Part shown: positions 16,189 to 25,420 of the stretch, in pieces
How positions within the stretch are numbered: the stretch's first letter is position 1
Layout: every line of letters starts with the position of its first letter
NCBI RefSeq assembly: GCF_001885215.1
Contig: NZ_CP018091.1
Coordinates: forward strand, 1,116,001-1,180,000
Origin: Synechococcus sp. SynAce01
GTDB lineage: Bacteria > Cyanobacteriota > Cyanobacteriia > PCC-6307 > Cyanobiaceae
Direction: 5' to 3'
DNA length: 64,000 bases
Notes under the pieces: model-generated
Databases searched by the model: none
What the model was told of the DNA's origin: nothing
The model's input: only the letters and a program-made list of their open reading frames with translations
Made by a program: the position numbers and the translations under genes

Positions 16189-16731
16189 TCAGGCTGAGCG
16201 CCAATCCAGCCACGGCAGGTGGGGAATGATCGCCGCGGTGGAGGCCCGGTAAGCGGCGTAGCTGGGATGGACCGCAAAAAGCCTGGCCTCCTCCCGCCGC
16301 GCCTTGTTGCCTAAAACCACCACAAAAGCAAGCAGCAGCCCCAGGTGCAGCACGCTGCCGAGCGCAATGGCGACACCCAGGGAGCAGATCAGCAGCGATT
16401 GGTAGAGGGGATGGCGACAGCGCCCGTAGGCACCCTCCGTCACAAGAACGGCGCCTGGCATCGGCTCCGGTAGGGGGCTGAGGCTGTCGCCCAGGTTGAA
16501 GGTGCCCTGGGCGCCCAGGACAAGGCCCACCACCACAGTGATTCCGCCGACGAGGCGCAGCGTTACCGGCCAATGAATCCCGAGCGCAGCCGGGGAAGGC
16601 ATGGGCGGTAGCCAATGGGCGGCGATCAGCAGCATCTGGGCCAGAAGCCACCATTCACCATGGCGGTTGTCACGCAGGCCCTGCCAGGAGAACCCCCAGG
16701 CCTGCAATCGTTCGCCCAAAACGTTCCCCAT
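16189..16731 (-). CDS. Isoprenylcysteine methyltransferase-like (ICMT/PEMT fold) membrane protein
   Basis: A 180-residue polytopic protein with four to five hydrophobic segments. The C-terminal third carries the family signature: GAYGRCRHPLYQS, then a hydrophobic helix, then EEARLFAVHPSYAAYRAST. In ICMT and phospholipid methyltransferases this part binds S-adenosylmethionine. Bacterial homologs have mostly unknown substrates. It is convergent with hemN and upstream of a 370-base spacer; no operon partner is visible. Function as a methyltransferase is inferred from the motif. Confidence 0.8.
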   Translation of the reverse strand: MGNVLGERLQAWGFSWQGLRDNRHGEWWLLAQMLLIAAHWLPPMPSPAALGIHWPVTLRLVGGITVVVGLVLGAQGTFNLGDSLSPLPEPMPGAVLVTEGAYGRCRHPLYQSLLICSLGVAIALGSVLHLGLLLAFVVVLGNKARREEARLFAVHPSYAAYRASTAAIIPHLPWLDWRSA

Positions 16732-17101
16732 GATCGGCTCGCCTGAATGGGCCAGTTTCTCCTCTTATGCTACTAGCGGCATGAAGACATGGCGGTTGGC
16801 AGTGGGTCGTCATGGCCGCGCCTAACTGCAATTCCCCGCTATGCACCGGGAAGTGAGCGGGGAGATGGAGCTGAACCTGGCGATGCCGAATCAGCCGGCC
16901 CCAAGACTTTCGTGGCGTGAGAACATCAACGCGATCCGATGCTGATTCTGGATCCGTTCCTGGAGGCTGCCGGTATCTCAAGGGCAGTGGTGATGGGAAA
17001 GCCGGCGTCAATCTGCGCCGCTGAGATGACGGCGAAGCGAGCCATTGCCATCGATGGCGTCTTCCCTTCCGCTATATTAATTGCATTGTTGCTCGACATC
17101 G
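16732..17101. other. Intergenic spacer before cyAbrB
   Basis: No convincing gene. Several short frames exist but none has a recognisable motif. A candidate promoter for the cyAbrB gene is the AT-rich stretch around 17071-17090 (TATATTAATT), 15-30 bases before its ATG; this is the only AT-rich island in the spacer. I see no terminator or known RNA. Confidence 0.4.
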
Positions 17102-17479
17102 ATGGCCCTTACCGGACCTGATCTACTCGCCAAAGTCAAGGAGCTTGGAGATGTTTCCAAGTCTGATCTGGTACGCGCCGCCGGCTACGTCAGCACCAAG
17201 AAGGATGGCAGCGAACGGCTGAATTTCACGGCCTTCTATGAGGCGCTGCTGGAAGCCAAGGGCGTCAGCCTTGGTGTTGGCGGTGGCAAAGCCATCGGCA
17301 AAGGTGGTCGCAGCTTGAGCTACACCGCCAAAATTCAGTTCAACGGCAACCTGCTGGTGGGCAAGGCTTACACCGCCCTGCTTGACCTCAAGCCCGGTGA
17401 TGAGTTTGAAATCAAATTGGGTAAAAAGCAGATCCGCCTGATCCCCGCTGGCGCTAGCGACAGCGACGAAGACGAGTGA
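17102..17479 (+). CDS. cyAbrB-type transcriptional regulator
   Basis: A 125-residue protein. The ATG at 17102 is preferred over an upstream alternative because [20 protein letters not shown] is the usual cyAbrB start. The N-terminal half is the cyanobacterial helical region ([10 protein letters not shown]). The C-terminal half is the AbrB-like strand domain ([19 protein letters not shown] then [18 protein letters not shown]). The protein ends in an acidic tail. cyAbrBs are global regulators of carbon and nitrogen balance, and most cyanobacteria carry two. Which one this is cannot be told. A strong hairpin follows the stop at 17490. Confidence 0.92.
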   Translation: MALTGPDLLAKVKELGDVSKSDLVRAAGYVSTKKDGSERLNFTAFYEALLEAKGVSLGVGGGKAIGKGGRSLSYTAKIQFNGNLLVGKAYTALLDLKPGDEFEIKLGKKQIRLIPAGASDSDEDE

Positions 17480-17489
17480 TCCACACGCT

Positions 17490-17520
17490 CACCTCTGTGG
17501 CCCGCTGGGCCACAGAGGTG
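17490..17520 (+). terminator. 14-bp perfect hairpin between cyAbrB and thiD
   Basis: Left arm 17490-17503 and right arm 17507-17520 are perfectly complementary over 14 bp, with loop GCT. It starts 11 bases after the cyAbrB stop. No T run follows on either strand (ACAAAAC follows), so it is either a cyanobacterial-type hairpin terminator or an mRNA-stabilising end. It also lies in the leader of thiD. Confidence 0.6.
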
Positions 17521-17541
17521 ACAAAACAAGGAAAAACGGCG

Positions 17542-18345
17542 ATGGCCCCGATTGCCGTGACCATCGCCGGCTCTGACAGTGGCGGCGGCGCCGGCATCCA
17601 AGCCGATCTCAAAACGTTTTCGGCATTGGGGGTTTACGGCGCCAGCGTGGTCACGGCCCTGACGGCGCAGAACACCTGCGCCGTGACGCTTGTTGAACCT
17701 GCCAGCCCCGCGATGATCGCGGCACAGATTGCGGCAGTATTCGCTGATCTTGATGTCCGGGCCGTCAAAATCGGCATGCTGGGCGACACCGCCGCGATCG
17801 ATACCGTGGCAGACAGTCTGGCCGGTTGTTCGCTGCCGATCGTGCTGGATCCGGTGATGGTGGCGAAGTCAGGGGATGCTTTGTTGTCAGCGGATGCTTT
17901 TTCCTGCTTACGCAGGCGCCTGTTGCCCATGGCGTCTCTCCTCACTCCCAACCTGCCCGAAGCGGCGGTTCTGCTGAACGTTCCGGTGGCCACAACCGAG
18001 GTCGCGATGTTGCAACAGGCGAAGGCCCTGGTCGGCTTCGGCGCGCGCGCGGTTCTGTTGAAAGGTGGTCATGCTGATGGCGCCGAATGTGTAGATCTTC
18101 TCGTCACAAACAGCACTGTTCTGCGCCTGACGGCGCCACGTCAGGTGACCACCAACACCCACGGCACAGGCTGCACGCTCTCAGCCGCCGTTGCCGCAGG
18201 TTTGGCGCAGGGGATGGATCTGGCCGGCGCCGTCAGCCGCGCCCATGCCTATCTGCAAGGTGCGATCGCCGCGGCGGATGGTCTGCACGTCGGGCATGGA
18301 CACGGACCGGTGCATCATTTCCATAACGTCTGGCCCCTTGTCTGA
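17542..18345 (+). CDS. thiD: Hydroxymethylpyrimidine/phosphomethylpyrimidine kinase
   Basis: A 267-residue ribokinase-fold kinase of thiamine synthesis that phosphorylates HMP and HMP-phosphate to HMP-PP. The N-terminal [18 protein letters not shown] is the diagnostic HMP-binding motif, followed by [12 protein letters not shown]. The anion-hole and base motif near the end is [13 protein letters not shown]. The ATG at 17542 is chosen, since upstream codons fall inside the hairpin at 17490-17520. No TPP riboswitch (CUGAGA core) is seen in front. thiO, another thiamine gene, lies far away at 56019. Confidence 0.95.
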   Translation: MAPIAVTIAGSDSGGGAGIQADLKTFSALGVYGASVVTALTAQNTCAVTLVEPASPAMIAAQIAAVFADLDVRAVKIGMLGDTAAIDTVADSLAGCSLPIVLDPVMVAKSGDALLSADAFSCLRRRLLPMASLLTPNLPEAAVLLNVPVATTEVAMLQQAKALVGFGARAVLLKGGHADGAECVDLLVTNSTVLRLTAPRQVTTNTHGTGCTLSAAVAAGLAQGMDLAGAVSRAHAYLQGAIAAADGLHVGHGHGPVHHFHNVWPLV

Positions 18346-18967
18346 CGTGCAGGTGGATGTGATCAGACTCTTCCTGCCGCTTCCCGCACAGCAGCTCGCT
18401 CCCAGACGCACCACCAGAACCGAAAACAGTTTCGGTAGCGCCCCTCCGTGTGATGTTCAATCTCACCGCCCGTCATCTGGATGATCACCTCGAAACTTCA
18501 CCTTTCTTGGATAGATCGTCATCGCCAGTGGTCGCTTTCACCTGCCTTTGTTGTCACCTGGAGTTTCAATCCCAAGGACGATTGGACCGCAACCCATCAG
18601 ATATCAGTGAATGGCCAGCGTGATCATTTCAATTGCGCCGATTTCGAAGTCATTGGCGGTACGCCCACGCTTTGTGGCGGATGCGGGTGTCCCTGAGGTC
18701 ACCTGGAATGAGTCAGAACAGCTATCAACAGCTATCACCTGAGCCTCCTTCAGCCCTGCACCGCCTACGCCTGGCCTCCAGAAGCAACGGCTTGTTCTCA
18801 CTATGTCCAGCCTGATGAGCTCAAGCGTGGGTGCAACGTGGCTTTTCTGACCCTGCAGGCGGGGGCTGTACAGCGATAAGATGCTATGGTTAAAAATGCT
18901 TTGCTCAGGACTTGCACAGAGGCGAGGTAAAGCCTCTCTGAAGCATCCAACGCGAATTGTAGCGCCG
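18346..18967. other. Intergenic spacer between thiD and the GH13 pair
   Basis: 622 bases without a gene I can support. A small hairpin, CCGAAA (18420-18425) with TTTCGG (18430-18435), may end the thiD transcript. A 71-codon frame at 18481-18696 (IDRHRQWSLSPAFVVTWSF in part) has no known relatives that I recognise and codon use unlike the neighbours; it is at best a decayed gene. The AT-rich stretch around 18880-18900 may be the promoter of the glucosidase genes. Confidence 0.4.
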
Positions 18968-20725
18968 ATGAGCACGAAGGGTGATTCACCCGGCACCAAC
19001 GTCAGCCCACGGCTATGTCCCTGGTGGCGATGTGATCCTTCGCCCGGTCGCCCCTGGTGGAAGGATGCAGTGATCTACCAGATCCTGCCCTGGAGTTTCC
19101 TCGATACCAGCGGCACCGGTATTGGTGATCTGCAGGGAATCATCCGTCGACTTGATTATGTTGCCTCCCTCGGGGTAGATGCCATCTGGCTGACTCCTTT
19201 TTACGAGTCACCCATGAAGGATTTGGGCTATGACATCACGGACATGCTCGACATCGACCCCCTATTCGGGGTGATGAAGGATTTCGAGGAACTCCTATCC
19301 ATTGCCCACGATATGGGGCTCAAGGTGTTGATCGATCAGGTCTGGAATCACACCTCCCAGCTGCACCCATGGTTTGTGGAGAGCGCCTCCAGCCGTACCA
19401 ACCCCAAATCAGACTGGTATGTCTGGCATGACCCACGCGACGATGGCTCCCCGCCAAACAACTGGCTTTCGGCCTTCATGGGACGCAGCGCCTGGCAATG
19501 GCATCTGGGGCGCCGCCAGTACTACCTCGCCAACTTTCTGCCCTGTCAGCCAGAACTCAACTGGCATAACCCGCAGGTGCTGGAGGCCGTGCTCGATCTG
19601 GCCCGCTTCTGGCTGGACAAGGGCGTCGATGGTTTCCGCATCGACGCCGTGAACTTCTTCGTTGAGGACCCTGCTCTTCGCGATAACCCGGAGCGCACAC
19701 CGGAGATGGGACTTCCTGACGGGATCTCGCCCGATAATCCGATGGTCCGCCAGCAGTTTGTGAACAGTTTCTGTCGCCCTGAGGTGTTCGAGCGGCTGCC
19801 TGCCATCCGGGCACTGTTGGATGAGTATCCCAACGTCGTGAGCCTGGGCGAGGTGACTCTCGCTGAGGATTCAATCTCTCTTTCTGGTGCCTATGTACAG
19901 GGTGACAACCGTCTGCACCTCGCCTACAACAGCTCTCTGCTGCAGGACTGCCCCCTGTCGATGACGATGCTGCGAGAGGTGATTGAGCGCACCCTCAGCA
20001 ACTTTCCCGACCAGGGGCAGTGCTGGATGGTGGGAAATCACGACTATGGCCGGTTCCGCTCGCGCTGGACTGGCACCGATCAGCACGGCCAGCCCTATCC
20101 GGAAGTCGCGTATCACATGATGGCGGCTCTGCTGACCTGTCTCCCCGGAGCCCTCTGCCTCTATCAGGGCGATGAGCTGGGTTTGCCGGAAGCTCGGATT
20201 CCCGCCGACATCCCCGAGGACCGGATCCGGGACTCGTTCGGCAAGGCGCTCTATCCGGTTCTGCCTGGTCGTGACGGCTCCCGCACACCGATGCCCTGGG
20301 TGTCCAGGGCTCCCCAGCAGGGTTTCACCACTGGCGGGCAGCCCTGGCTGCCGATTCCACGTCGGCACAGGGCTCTGGCGGTGGACCTCCAGACGAACGA
20401 TCCCAGCTCCCTGCTCAACACCTGGCGCCGGCTGCTGCACTGGCGCCGGGAACAGCCCGCCCTGCACAGCGATGCAATCACCGTTCTGGAGACAGGGGAG
20501 CCCTTGCTGGCCTTCCTGCGCGGCGACTCCGGGGGACGCAGTGTGTTCTGCCTTTTCAATACCAGTGGGCGCTGGGCCGACTTCCATCCCTCACGGCATG
20601 GTCTGGTCGATTGCCCCCTGCAACCCTCCTTGGTGATCCACGGCTTGAACGCCTTCGGCGAGGATCATGTTTGTGGCGGGGTTCTGCGATGTCCCCCCTA
20701 CGGAGCCCTTGTGATGGAGCGATGA
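18968..20725 (+). CDS. GH13 alpha-glucosidase-family protein, first of a tandem pair
   Basis: A 585-residue glycoside hydrolase family 13 enzyme with an (alpha/beta)8 barrel. Catalytic residues are in place: nucleophile Asp226 (GFRIDAVNF), acid/base Glu295 (LGEVT) and third carboxylate Asp359 (NHD). Barrel start WWKDAVIYQILPWSFLDTSG and the GVDAIWLTPF strand match oligo-1,6-glucosidase/alpha-glucosidase relatives. No signal peptide, so cytoplasmic. The ATG at 18968 adds about 27 residues before the barrel. It overlaps the second GH13 gene by four bases (ATGA). It probably cleaves or transfers alpha-linked glucose; sucrose, maltose or glycogen-derived sugars are possible substrates. Confidence 0.88.
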   Translation: MSTKGDSPGTNVSPRLCPWWRCDPSPGRPWWKDAVIYQILPWSFLDTSGTGIGDLQGIIRRLDYVASLGVDAIWLTPFYESPMKDLGYDITDMLDIDPLFGVMKDFEELLSIAHDMGLKVLIDQVWNHTSQLHPWFVESASSRTNPKSDWYVWHDPRDDGSPPNNWLSAFMGRSAWQWHLGRRQYYLANFLPCQPELNWHNPQVLEAVLDLARFWLDKGVDGFRIDAVNFFVEDPALRDNPERTPEMGLPDGISPDNPMVRQQFVNSFCRPEVFERLPAIRALLDEYPNVVSLGEVTLAEDSISLSGAYVQGDNRLHLAYNSSLLQDCPLSMTMLREVIERTLSNFPDQGQCWMVGNHDYGRFRSRWTGTDQHGQPYPEVAYHMMAALLTCLPGALCLYQGDELGLPEARIPADIPEDRIRDSFGKALYPVLPGRDGSRTPMPWVSRAPQQGFTTGGQPWLPIPRRHRALAVDLQTNDPSSLLNTWRRLLHWRREQPALHSDAITVLETGEPLLAFLRGDSGGRSVFCLFNTSGRWADFHPSRHGLVDCPLQPSLVIHGLNAFGEDHVCGGVLRCPPYGALVMER

Positions 20726-22419
20726 GCCCTCAACAGCAGTGGTGGCGTTCCGCGGTGATCTACCAGATCTATCCGCGTAGTTTCATGGACAGCAGCGGCA
20801 ACGGTGTTGGCGATCTTAGAGGCATTATCCAGAAACTTCCCTATGTCGCTTCCCTTGGCGTCGATGCGATCTGGGTGTCCCCGTTCTACCTATCGCCGAT
20901 GAAGGACTTTGGCTATGACGTCAGTGACTATCGCCAGGTCGATCCTCTCTTTGGAACTCTTGAAGATGTTCGTGCGCTCCTCGATGAAGCCCACAGCCAT
21001 AGCCTGAAGGTGATCATCGATCAGGTCTGGAGTCATACCTCCGACCAGCACCCCTGGTTTCTCGAGAGCAGAAAGAGTTGCCATAATCGCCACACTGACT
21101 GGTATGTCTGGCATGATCCTGGCCCCGATGACCAGCCTCCCAGCAACTGGCTGTCCACCTTCGGCGGCTCGGCCTGGACATGGGAACCCCAGCGCCGCCA
21201 GTACTACCTCCACCATTTCCTCAAGGAGCAGCCCGCCCTCAACTGGCGGAATCAGGAGGTTCAGGAGGCCATGTTGGACGTGGGGCGCTACTGGCTCGAC
21301 ATGGGCGTCGACGGTTTTCGTTTCGACGTCATCAACTTTCTGGTAGCCGATCAGAACTGCCGCGACAATCCACAGCGGCTTCCAGGTATGGCCCTGCCCG
21401 ACGGGGCCTTCGGAGAGGTCCCCTTCTTTCAGTTCGTGAACACCTACAACCAGGGCCGGCCGGAGTCCGTGGAGATAGTGGAACGCATTCGGGCCTTGCT
21501 CGACAGCTATCCGGAACGCACCAGCCTGGCCGAGGTGTCGTGCGCCGAGGACGCGATCGCCGATGCGGCTGCCTACGTGGACGCTCCCGACAAGCTGCAC
21601 ATGGCCTACAACTCCTCCCTGATGAGCGAGGAGCCCCTTGATCGCGCCCGGCTCACGGGCATCATCGAGCGGGTGCAGGCCCAATTCAAGGGCGGAGTCC
21701 TTTGCTGGACCGCCGGAACCCACGACTTTCCCCGCCTCGCCTCCCGCTGGCACGGGGCTCTGATGGACGAACACTTCAGTCAGGAGGCCTTCGACCATCA
21801 GCTCGCCGCGCTCCTGATCAGCCTGCAGGGCAGCTGCTGCATCTATCAGGGTGACGAACTCGGGTTGCACCAGGCCGAGATCCCCCGCGAGCGGATGCAA
21901 GATCCCTTCGGGATTCGGGGCTATCCGCTGGTGCTGGGTCGCGATGGTTGCCGCACCCCCATGCCCTGGACGATTGAGGGCGATCAGGCCGGGTTCACCA
22001 CGGCGCCGGAGGCCTGGCTGCCGCTCCCACGGGAACATCGCCGCATGGCGGTGGAGGCCCAGGAGCGCGACCCCCAGTCACTGTTGAACAAATACCGCCG
22101 TCTGATCCACTGGCGCCGGCGGCAGGAGGCCCTCACCGATGGTGACCTGCAGTTGCTTCCCAGCGAAGACCCTGTGCTGGCCTTCTGTCGTCGGGCCGCC
22201 AGCCAGACCCTCCTGTTTGCGTTCAATTTCGACAGGGTGCCGGTCTACCAGTCCCTGGAACATTGGCCGGCCTGCCGTCAGGCCGATGAACTGGATTTTC
22301 AGGTGAGGTGTTTCGAGAGCACAGTCGAGATCCCCGGTTTCGGAGTGTTCATCGCTGTTGCCGAGCCTGTGACCTCGTCCATCCATCCGATCGCAGGGTC
22401 TCCTGGTCTCCTCCGGTGA
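20722..22419 (+). CDS. GH13 alpha-glucosidase-family protein, second of a tandem pair
   Basis: A 565-residue paralog of the preceding gene, sharing whole phrases (GVDAIW, SPMKD-GYD, DWYVWHDP). Catalytic residues are Asp202 (GFRFDVINF), Glu271 (LAEVS) and Asp335 (THD). The third motif is TAGTHD rather than the usual NHD, so the residue before His is Thr instead of Asn, which may affect subsite -1. It is translationally coupled to the first by ATGA. The two probably arose by gene duplication and then diverged. Substrate unknown; no carbohydrate-binding domain or signal peptide. Confidence 0.88.
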   Translation: MSPQQQWWRSAVIYQIYPRSFMDSSGNGVGDLRGIIQKLPYVASLGVDAIWVSPFYLSPMKDFGYDVSDYRQVDPLFGTLEDVRALLDEAHSHSLKVIIDQVWSHTSDQHPWFLESRKSCHNRHTDWYVWHDPGPDDQPPSNWLSTFGGSAWTWEPQRRQYYLHHFLKEQPALNWRNQEVQEAMLDVGRYWLDMGVDGFRFDVINFLVADQNCRDNPQRLPGMALPDGAFGEVPFFQFVNTYNQGRPESVEIVERIRALLDSYPERTSLAEVSCAEDAIADAAAYVDAPDKLHMAYNSSLMSEEPLDRARLTGIIERVQAQFKGGVLCWTAGTHDFPRLASRWHGALMDEHFSQEAFDHQLAALLISLQGSCCIYQGDELGLHQAEIPRERMQDPFGIRGYPLVLGRDGCRTPMPWTIEGDQAGFTTAPEAWLPLPREHRRMAVEAQERDPQSLLNKYRRLIHWRRRQEALTDGDLQLLPSEDPVLAFCRRAASQTLLFAFNFDRVPVYQSLEHWPACRQADELDFQVRCFESTVEIPGFGVFIAVAEPVTSSIHPIAGSPGLLR

Positions 22420-22487
22420 GGTTGTTTCTGCTGGATCCCAGCGCGTTGGACGTTCTCCCGGGCCATGAGTGAAGCGATCCCATCGGC

Positions 22488-24179
22488 TCATTGAGGATCA
22501 AGCCCACCTCGGCGGCCCAAGTAAGAGGCCACGGCCGCCGGCAGCGTCGGGAAAAACCAGGCGGCTCCGACCAACTCCACGATGCCGGCACGATGGAGTT
22601 GGTTGTAGAGATCCTGCTTCACCCGCGCCATCCCGAAGGCGATGCCGTGGTCGGTGAGCTCCTGGTAGAGATCCTGCAACACGTCCACGGCAGTGATGTC
22701 GATCTCCACGATCGCCTCGGCGTTGAGCACGAACCACTCCACCGGTGCCTTTTCTCTCGCCACCGCTTCAAGGGCGCGACAGCGGAAGTCCTCCGCGTTG
22801 GCGAAGCAGAGCGGGGCGTCGTAGCGGTAGAGCACGAGGCCGGGATAGCTGCTGGCTCCCTCCCAGTCGCTGACGTCGTGAAGGCCGGCGAGTTTGGGCA
22901 CCACCCCCATCACCGCGTCATGGGGGCGTACCAGGCGGGCGAACAGATCGACCACGGAGAACGCCACCGCGAGCCCGACCCCTACAAGGATGTCCGTGAC
23001 CAGCACGCCGAACAAGGTGATCAGGGCGAGCCCGAACTCGCTCTTGCGGAAGCGTCGCAGCCGCTGGAACTCGGGGATGTCAATCAGCCGCATGGCGGCG
23101 TAGATCACGATCGCCCCCAGGGCCGCCTTGGGGAACAGCGCCAGCAGCGGCCGCAGGAACAGCAGCACCAGCAACACCACCGCAAAGGCCACCAGTGAGA
23201 ACAGCTGCGAGCGGCTGCCGAGCGACTCACCGATGGCGGTGCGGCTGCCGCTACTGCTCACCGGAAAACCCTGCAGCAGGCCATTGCCCACATTCACCAC
23301 CCCCAGCGCCAGCAGCTCCTGGTTGGCATCGATGCGATAGCCACCCCGGGCGGCAAAGGAGCGAGCAGTCAGCACGTTGTCGGAATAGCCCACCAGGGCG
23401 ATCCCCACCGCTGTTGAGACCAGATACTTGAGCTTCTCCGGCGCCACCCCCTGCGGCAGGGAGAAACTTGGCAGGCCGGCCGGGATCATGCCGATTACAG
23501 CGACGCCGGCGTGGTCGAGATGCCAAACGGCCACGATCGTGGTGGCCAGCAGCACCGCCAGGAGCGGACCTGGGGCGGTAGGGAAGCGCCGCTGCACCCA
23601 GAACAGGAACAGCAGCGTCCCGCTCGCCAGCAACAGCGTGGGCAGGTGGATCTCGCTCCGCTGGGCCATCAGCTCGCCCATCTGGCCCAACAGAGACTCC
23701 GACTTAAAGCTCACCCCGCTGATCTTTCCGATCTGGCTGGTGATCATGATCACCGCCACACCAGCCATGTACCCCACCAGGATCGGCTTGGAGAGCAGAT
23801 CGGCCAGGAATCCCAACCGTGTCACGGCGCCAATGCAGCACACGAGGCCCACGGTCAGCGCCAACAGGCTGGCCAAGGCGGCGTAGGTGGCTGGATCACC
23901 GGCAGCGATCGGACCGATCGCTGCGGCCGTCATCACGGCGGTGGTGGATTCGGGCCCTACTGATAGCTGGGGGGAGGAACCGATCAGGACATAGAGCAGC
24001 ATCGGCGGCAAGATCGCCCACAGACCAGTGATCGGAGCCAGCCCCGCCAGCTCCGCATAGGCCATGCACTGCGGCACCAGATAGGCCGCCACGGTGCTTC
24101 CAGCCAGGACATCTCCTCTCAGCCAGGCTGGCTGGTAATGGCGGAGGCGCTGTAGGCCCGGGAAGGATGGGATCTGCAT
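22488..24179 (-). CDS. SulP-family anion transporter with STAS domain
   Basis: About 563 residues from the ATG at 24179 (another ATG at 24188 adds three residues); the longer open frame upstream is not believed. The SulP domain has 10-14 hydrophobic segments with the signature region GSTVAAYLVPQCMAYAELAG near the N-terminus and VGPESTTAVMTAA. The C-terminal ~130 residues are a STAS domain (VEWFVLNAEAIVEIDITAVD, with a conserved Asp-Ile-Thr loop). Relatives move sulfate, bicarbonate or other anions, usually with Na+ or H+. The sequence does not look like the BicA bicarbonate carrier at its start, so the substrate is left open. It converges with the GH13 pair. Confidence 0.88.
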   Translation of the reverse strand: MQIPSFPGLQRLRHYQPAWLRGDVLAGSTVAAYLVPQCMAYAELAGLAPITGLWAILPPMLLYVLIGSSPQLSVGPESTTAVMTAAAIGPIAAGDPATYAALASLLALTVGLVCCIGAVTRLGFLADLLSKPILVGYMAGVAVIMITSQIGKISGVSFKSESLLGQMGELMAQRSEIHLPTLLLASGTLLFLFWVQRRFPTAPGPLLAVLLATTIVAVWHLDHAGVAVIGMIPAGLPSFSLPQGVAPEKLKYLVSTAVGIALVGYSDNVLTARSFAARGGYRIDANQELLALGVVNVGNGLLQGFPVSSSGSRTAIGESLGSRSQLFSLVAFAVVLLVLLFLRPLLALFPKAALGAIVIYAAMRLIDIPEFQRLRRFRKSEFGLALITLFGVLVTDILVGVGLAVAFSVVDLFARLVRPHDAVMGVVPKLAGLHDVSDWEGASSYPGLVLYRYDAPLCFANAEDFRCRALEAVAREKAPVEWFVLNAEAIVEIDITAVDVLQDLYQELTDHGIAFGMARVKQDLYNQLHRAGIVELVGAAWFFPTLPAAVASYLGRRGGLDPQ

Positions 24180-24189
24180 GGATCGCATG

Positions 24190-24565
24190 AACCACTGCGG
24201 CTGGGGGCTCTCAAGCTCCAGCAACCGACGGGCAACATTCAGCCTTTCGATCGAGCATGGCATCGAAACAATCCAGCGGCACGGCCAGCGGCCGCCTGTT
24301 GTCAGGCTTAACCACGAACGTGTTCGCGCTGTCGGCAGACGGCAAGGAGCAATCCGCTGCAAACCACCACCCTGCTTCAGGCGATTCAGGGCCTGGATGC
24401 TGATGGTCTGGTGAGCCTTGAGCCTTGACTCTCTAGCCGCTACAGGATCTTTGATGGGTTCACTGCCCCAAGCCCCATGCGCAAGCACCAGCACGCCCCT
24501 GCGCCCAGCCTTCCGGCCCAAGCACCGACGGGCAGTGCATCAAAACGGACGTTTCGTTCTCTTCG
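24190..24565. other. Spacer upstream of SulP and of the ATPase remnant
   Basis: 376 bases between the SulP start and the broken P-type ATPase. Minus-strand frames run through it but show no conserved motif. It probably holds the SulP promoter. I see no insertion-sequence inverted repeats that would explain the decay next door. Confidence 0.3.
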
Positions 24566-25380
24566 ATGGACTGCGCCAGCGAAGAGAACGAAATCCGCCA
24601 CGCCCTGCGCGGCCTGCCGCAGAGTTGGTCAATGGTTTCGCGCCTGAGGCTCTCGGCCACGAGCCGGTGGAGATGGGGCTGGCGATCGGTGCGATCGCAC
24701 TGGTGGGCCTGTCGATCTACCGCAAGGGCATCGCCGCCCTGCGGCAGGGCCGGCTGAACATCAACGCGCTGATGAGTGTGGCTGTCAGCGGTGCCTTTCT
24801 GATCGGGCACCGTCAACCAGAGCGGAGCCCTCGAGATCCGGGTGAGTGCCCCGGCCTCGCAGAGCACCCTGGCGCGCATCCTCCAGCGGTGGAGGAGGCC
24901 CAGGCCGCGCGCTACACGCCGGCGGTGTTTCTTCTGGCCTGCGCCGTGGCTGTACTGGTGCCGTTCCTGCTGGGCGTTGCGCCCCTTGAGGCGGCGATCC
25001 TGGTTCAGGAACGTCAGGGCCGCAGTGTCTCGCTCCTAGCCGACACGACCACGGTGCTGGCGATGGTCCCCGTGGCCGATACCGTCAAACCCTCATCCAG
25101 GCAGGCCATTGCAGCGCTGCGGGCCCTGGTCGTGCGGCCCAGGCCGGCAGCGACACAGCGATGGAAGTGGCCGATGTGGTGATCATGAACGACGATCTGA
25201 TGCGGCTACCGGAGACCATGGCCCTTTCGCGCCGCACGTTCACGGTGCTGTGGCAGAACATCACCCTGGCGCTTGGCTTCAAGGCCATTTTCCTGGTGCT
25301 CACGGTGGTGGGCCGCACCAGCATGTGGGAAGCCGTGTTTGCCGACATGGGCACCAAAAGCTGGGGATTCATGCACCCAG
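24566..25380 (+). pseudogene. Heavy-metal P1B-type ATPase, multiply deleted
   Basis: Pieces of a Zn/Cd/Pb-exporting ATPase (ZntA/CadA group) appear in order but in different frames. The heavy-metal domain CxxE core MDCASEENEIRHALRGLP is at 24566-24620. First transmembrane pieces (IYRKGIAALRQGRLNINALM, then SVAVSGAFLIG) are at ~24650-24810. The end of the actuator part is GTVNQSGALEIRVSAPAS, with frameshift into AVEEAQAARYTPAVFLLACA at ~24890-24960. ADTVKPSSRQAIAALRAL is at ~25076-25130, and the hinge and last helices (MEVADVVIMNDDL...SRRTFTVLWQNITLALGF) are at 25161-25350. The CPC metal motif and the DKTGT phosphorylation site are gone, so it cannot be functional. Confidence 0.82.
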
Positions 25381-25420
25381 CTGAGAACTCTCCGGATCGA
25401 CCTACGATCCACCGACAGGG

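Noticed and set aside
24180-24521. N-terminal extension of the SulP transporter
   Set aside because: Extra residues are not conserved-looking and precede the usual SulP start; ATG at 24179 or 24188 preferred.
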